DNA of 64,000 bases, taken from NCBI GenBank assembly GCA_044598425.1, contig CP172536.1:2728001-2792000 (forward strand), written 5' to 3'. Shown in pieces: positions 60,629 through 64,000 of the stretch (within the stretch, counting starts at the first letter, position 1; every line of letters begins with the position of its first letter). A program made the position numbers and the translations under genes. The DNA comes from JAEVLT01 sp044598425. GTDB taxonomy: Bacteria > Bacillota > Bacilli > Bacillales > Cytobacillaceae. The notes below the pieces were generated by a model, which did not search any database, was not told the origin of the DNA, and worked only from the letters and a program-made list of their open reading frames with translations.

Positions 60629-62248
60629 TCATGAAGCTTCATCTTTGCTTTGATAAGGAATTGACACAATAAAGGTTGTCCCTTTGCCTTTTTGTGAATG
60701 GACCTCAATTTTTCCCTTTATTTTTTCCAGACTTTGCATGACTAAAAATAAACCATAGCCACGATTTTCACCCTTGGTAGAAAAACCTTTTAAAAAAACG
60801 TGGCGGCTGATTACTTCTTCAATCCCTTTGCCGGAATCGTGAACCTCAATATTTAAGATATTTTCAAAGTAATCAAAACGAACGGAAACTTTCTTACTCG
60901 AGCTGTCTGTTACCGCTTCTAAGGCATTATCAATCAAATTCCCCAGAATCGTGATCACTTCGTGGACAATTTCCTGATCAGCAGGTTCTGGCAAAATACT
61001 ATCTCCGCTGATCGACAACTCCACTCCAGATTCTCTTGCAAAGCTTAGTTTTCCGAGCAAAAATCCAGCCAGGATCGGATCCTTAAATCGACTGACGACA
61101 AAACCAACCTCTGTCTGCTGGTGATTGAGAATTTTTGCGATATAGGCGGAAAGCATCTGTTGATCACCAATATCGTTTAACCCGGCGATTGCATGGAGCT
61201 TGTTCATAAATTCATGCGTCTGAGCGCGCAATGCTTCCGCATACAGCTTCGTGCCTGCCAATTGATCGGCCAAGAGCTTGATTTCTGTTTTATCGCGAAA
61301 CGACATAATTGCCCCAACCGTTTTACCCTCCACTACCACCGGCACTTTATTGGCCAAAATCGTGACACCGTTTAAGTCAAGCTCAACATCCAGTTCGGGA
61401 ACGCCCGAATGCAGTACAGCACATATTTTCGAGGTTGGTAAGTATTCATCCATCAGCTTTCCAATCGGCGGCTCGTTCAACCCGCCTTTTTGAAAGAGCC
61501 GGATTCCTTCATGATTGACAAGCGTGATGAAACCATCTGCATCGACCGCAACTATTCCTTCCCTTGCTGACTGCAGCATTGAACTCCGCTCTTCCAGCAA
61601 TTTTGCAATCTCATTCGGCTCAAGCCCTAGCAGGATCCCCTTTATTTTTCTTGCTAAAAATAATGCGCCGATGATCCCGACTAATACGCCGAATCCAATT
61701 GCCAGGTAAATGATTTTCCTGCTTTTAGCAATTTCCCGGTTGACTTTTTCCAGTGAAATTCCGACTGCCACAGCCCCAATTTGCTTTCCGCTATTATCAA
61801 AAACAGGGGTAAACGACCTTAGTGACAACCCCAATGTCCCCCGTGCAACCGAAACGGATTCTTTTCCGCGCAAAACTGTCCCCTCATCGCCGCCAACGAA
61901 ATGTTTTCCGACTTTGTCCGGAACCGGATGTGTTTTCCGGATCCCCTTCATATCCATTACCACAACAAACTCAACATTGGTTTTCCGCCTAATCTCATTC
62001 GCGAAGGTTTGAAGTTCTTCCTGTTTCTCTTGTTGAGTAAGTGCTTCCTTCACAAGATTTGTGCTGGCAATCATTCTTGCAACATCGGTCGCTTTTTCCG
62101 CAAGATTTTCCTGTACATCCTTAGATGTTTGCACAGTTATGAGCAAATCGGTTACCAACAGGGATAAAATCACGACAGAACATACGAGCAGAATAATCCT
62201 TGTCTGCAATGTGAATCCTCTTTTTCTCCGAATTCGCTTCCTTTCCAC
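60629..62248 (-). CDS. dctS: sensor histidine kinase, DctS/DcuS type
   Basis: 539 residues. Two membrane helices (about 15-35 and 178-198) enclose an extracellular PDC/Cache-like sensor; a PAS domain follows (about 220-310); the DHp helix has QTHEFMNKLHAIAGL (phospho-His about 345); the ATPase has NLIDNALEAV, DSGKGI and KGENRGYGLFL. CitA/DcuS family, sensing C4-dicarboxylates or citrate. It precedes DctP-regulator genes, which favours DctS. GTG start; 38 bases after dctR. Confidence 0.87.
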   Translation of the reverse strand: MERKRIRRKRGFTLQTRIILLVCSVVILSLLVTDLLITVQTSKDVQENLAEKATDVARMIASTNLVKEALTQQEKQEELQTFANEIRRKTNVEFVVVMDMKGIRKTHPVPDKVGKHFVGGDEGTVLRGKESVSVARGTLGLSLRSFTPVFDNSGKQIGAVAVGISLEKVNREIAKSRKIIYLAIGFGVLVGIIGALFLARKIKGILLGLEPNEIAKLLEERSSMLQSAREGIVAVDADGFITLVNHEGIRLFQKGGLNEPPIGKLMDEYLPTSKICAVLHSGVPELDVELDLNGVTILANKVPVVVEGKTVGAIMSFRDKTEIKLLADQLAGTKLYAEALRAQTHEFMNKLHAIAGLNDIGDQQMLSAYIAKILNHQQTEVGFVVSRFKDPILAGFLLGKLSFARESGVELSISGDSILPEPADQEIVHEVITILGNLIDNALEAVTDSSSKKVSVRFDYFENILNIEVHDSGKGIEEVISRHVFLKGFSTKGENRGYGLFLVMQSLEKIKGKIEVHSQKGKGTTFIVSIPYQSKDEAS

Positions 62249-62286
62249 TCCCAGATGATCCCCCTTTAAAAAATAAAGCCAGTCAG

Positions 62287-62964
62287 CTATTTTTGCATTC
62301 CGTACCGGTTAACTGGGCGGCCGACCCCGCCATACTGGACATGAATTTTTACCTTTCCCTCTTTTTCTAAATAATCTAAGTATCTTCTAGCAGTAACTCT
62401 GGCAATCCCGATATTTTCAGCTACTTCTTCAGCTGAAACCGGATTGCTGGCATTTGAAATAAACTCTAGTATTTTTGTTAAGGTAGGCATTGTCAGCCCT
62501 TTCGGTAAAAGTTCTTCTTCTTTCTCTTCCATATTGTTCATAAACAATAACTGGTCTAATTCAGACTGGGAAAAGGATTTCTTTTCTTTAAGCTTAAGGC
62601 GAAAAAATCGGTAGTTTTCAAGCGATTTTTTCATCCTCTCAAATGTGAACGGTTTCATGATATAGTCGACTGCTCCTTGTTGGAGAACGCGATGGACGGT
62701 CTCGATATCATGGGCAGCGGTGATGGCAATGACATCTACGAGAAAACCTTCCGCGCGAACTTTTCTAAGCATCTCAAGCCCGCCCATATAAGGCATATAC
62801 ATATCAATTATCGCAAGATCAGGCTTTGATTGACGAATTAGTTGGAGCCCTTCATGGCCATTAGAAGCGATTCCAATAATCTTAAACCCTTCAATCCTTT
62901 CGATAAATTGCCGGTGAACTTCCCGGACCATGGGGTCATCTTCAACTAAAACCAATGAAATCAT
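62287..62964 (-). CDS. dctR: response regulator DctR-like
   Basis: 225 residues. Receiver domain with ED at 9-10, phospho-Asp D54 (AIIDMYMPYMGG) and Lys near 104; C-terminal DNA-binding region (about 160-225, VSAEEVAENIGIARVTARRYLDYLEKE). CitT/DcuR class. First gene of a two-component pair with dctS and divergent from dctP, its probable target. GGGGGG before the ATG. Confidence 0.88.
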   Translation of the reverse strand: MISLVLVEDDPMVREVHRQFIERIEGFKIIGIASNGHEGLQLIRQSKPDLAIIDMYMPYMGGLEMLRKVRAEGFLVDVIAITAAHDIETVHRVLQQGAVDYIMKPFTFERMKKSLENYRFFRLKLKEKKSFSQSELDQLLFMNNMEEKEEELLPKGLTMPTLTKILEFISNASNPVSAEEVAENIGIARVTARRYLDYLEKEGKVKIHVQYGGVGRPVNRYGMQK

Positions 62965-63138
62965 CCCAGTTCCCCCCTTTTTATAAAGATGCCGCTTAGA
63001 GATTACTATTGTAATAGTAAGTATATCATTTTACATAAAACAATTTTTAAGGATTGTATTTAAAATAACAAAAAGAACTTTATGACCAATATGATCAAAA
63101 TCTTATTGTTTTCTGAATTTTCTATTACCATATATGTT

Positions 63139-63152
63139 TGAAAGCGTTATCA
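63139..63152 (+). promoter_or_regulatory. cre operator of dctP
   Basis: TGAAAGCGTTATCA matches TGWAANCGNTNWCA at all 14 positions, 21 bases before the dctP start. CcpA (gene at 24180) should repress dicarboxylate uptake when sugar is present. Confidence 0.85.
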
Positions 63153-63173
63153 AACAAAGGGGGGCTTAAAAAT

Positions 63174-64000
63174 ATGAAAATTAATTTTAAAAATCTTACC
63201 GTTCAAGTGCTGGTTGGTATCCTTGTCGGTATTGTAATTGGCTTTCTTTTTCCAAAATTCGGCTCTGAATTAAAAGTTCTCGCCGACATCTTTATTAAGC
63301 TCATTAAGATGCTGATCGCACCAATTGTCTTCTTCACCATTGTCATTGGAATCGGAAACATGGGGGATGTAAAAAAAGTCGGCCGAATCGGCGGAAAAGC
63401 TTTGTTGTATTTTGAAGTCATTTCAACGTTTGCTTTAGCAATCGGCCTTGTGGTCGTGAATATCATCAAGCCAGGATCGGGATTCAATACTCATGCAGCA
63501 AAGGGCGGGGATGTCGCGCAATTTACCCAGCAAGCAAAAGAAACGAGCCACGGCTTTATTGAGTTTATCGTTGGAATTATTCCGGATAATTTTGTCGGCG
63601 CTTTGGCAAAAGGTGATTTGCTTCCGATTTTGTTTTTTGCGGTATTATTCGGAATTGCCACAGCTTCTTTAGGAGAAAAAGGCAAGCAGGTTATTGCGAT
63701 TTTTGAACAGTTTACGGATGTATTTTTCAAAATTGTCAACATCGTTATGAAATTTTCTCCTTTTGCGGCATCAGGTGCAATGGCTTATACAATTGGCAAC
63801 TTTGGACTTAGCTCGCTTTATTCTCTAGGAAAGTTAATGGGAAGCGTCTACCTAACCATGTTTATTTTCATCGTTGGAATCCTTGGAATTGTCGCTAAAA
63901 TCTATGGTTTCAATGTGTTAAAATTTATCGCCTATATCAAAGAGGAAATCTTGCTTGTGCTTGGCACTTCTTCTTCCGAATCAGCCTTGCCAAGAATGAT
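63174..64000 (+). CDS. dctP: C4-dicarboxylate symporter DctP (partial)
   Basis: The start of a DAACS-family cation/dicarboxylate symporter, cut at the window end after about 275 of an expected roughly 420 residues. Visible: FPKFGSELKVLADIFIKLIKMLIAPIVF (first helices), the GALAKGDLLPILFFAVLFGIA helix, and the family's serine-rich reentrant motif TSSSESALPRM near residue 265. AAAGGGGGG about nine bases before the ATG. Takes up succinate/fumarate/malate; probably activated by DctSR and repressed by CcpA via the cre at 63139. Confidence 0.9.
   Translation, partial: MKINFKNLTVQVLVGILVGIVIGFLFPKFGSELKVLADIFIKLIKMLIAPIVFFTIVIGIGNMGDVKKVGRIGGKALLYFEVISTFALAIGLVVVNIIKPGSGFNTHAAKGGDVAQFTQQAKETSHGFIEFIVGIIPDNFVGALAKGDLLPILFFAVLFGIATASLGEKGKQVIAIFEQFTDVFFKIVNIVMKFSPFAASGAMAYTIGNFGLSSLYSLGKLMGSVYLTMFIFIVGILGIVAKIYGFNVLKFIAYIKEEILLVLGTSSSESALPRM

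Noticed and set aside
63203..63742. Leftward frames opposite dctP
   Set aside because: Shadow frames of a clear symporter; the rightward frame is open to the window end with strong family motifs.

Overview
The window is a stretch of chromosome from a spore-forming Bacillaceae (Bacillus-like Firmicute). The evidence is two small acid-soluble spore proteins with sigma-G-type promoters, Shine-Dalgarno sites of the GGAGG type with frequent TTG/GTG starts, T-box, TPP and yybP-ykoY leaders, and a gene order that follows the ytcI-sspA-thiI-nifZ-ezrA ... rpsD-tyrS-acsA-acuABC-ccpA-aroA-ytxGHJ-murC-sftA-ytpQP-ytoP-ytzB-ytnP-trmB-ytzH-ytmP-amyX-ytlQP-dat-pepV-ytzE block of Bacillus subtilis. The species cannot be named from the sequence. 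It is not B. subtilis itself: as I recall that map, hisJ, braB and ytpR should lie inside the block and are missing here.

Layout. 1-435: dispersed repeats and a terminator. 436-8682: mostly leftward genes for transport (rarD), acyl-CoA activation (mbcS/ytcI), spore protein, tRNA thiolation (iscS-thiI) and division (ezrA, refZ). 8852-12333: free-Met-R-sulfoxide reductase, diguanylate cyclase DgcP, rpsD with its autoregulatory leader. 12406-16780: thiC under a TPP riboswitch, sspH, tyrS under a tyrosine T-box. 16876-26570: class A penicillin-binding protein, then the acetyl-CoA synthetase control module (acsA divergent from acuABC), ccpA and aroA. 26827-31025: FtsA/PilM-like protein, a three-unit array of hairpin repeats, and the stress operon ytxGHJ with a sigma-B-type promoter. 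31184-50443: core housekeeping genes (murC, sftA, trmB, amyX, dat, pepV and others). 50592-64000: more accessory genes: an OFA-type transporter, a yknXYZW-type ABC system, an amino-acid permease, YugP protease, a TerC-family protein under a manganese riboswitch, a haem-b-type membrane protein, and a dctS-dctR / dctP dicarboxylate uptake module cut by the window end.

How the genes connect. CcpA is encoded at 24180-25178 and good cre-like operators lie in front of two modules in the window, acuABC (21543-21557) and dctP (63139-63152), so acetate activation and C4-dicarboxylate uptake are probably under carbon catabolite control. AcsA carries the lysine (K549) that the neighbouring AcuA acetylates and AcuC deacetylates in B. 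subtilis. Three classic metabolite- or tRNA-sensing leaders (TPP, Tyr T-box, Mn) plus an S4 leader regulate genes in cis.

No CRISPR array, prophage, insertion sequence, tRNA, rRNA or toxin-antitoxin gene was recognised. The least explained material is a modular family of about 150-185 bp hairpin repeats (five good copies and one relic), a 50-bp tandem duplication in front of dgcP, the repeated C-terminal modules of the FtsA-like protein, and a small Cys-rich gene overlapping the 3' end of thiC.
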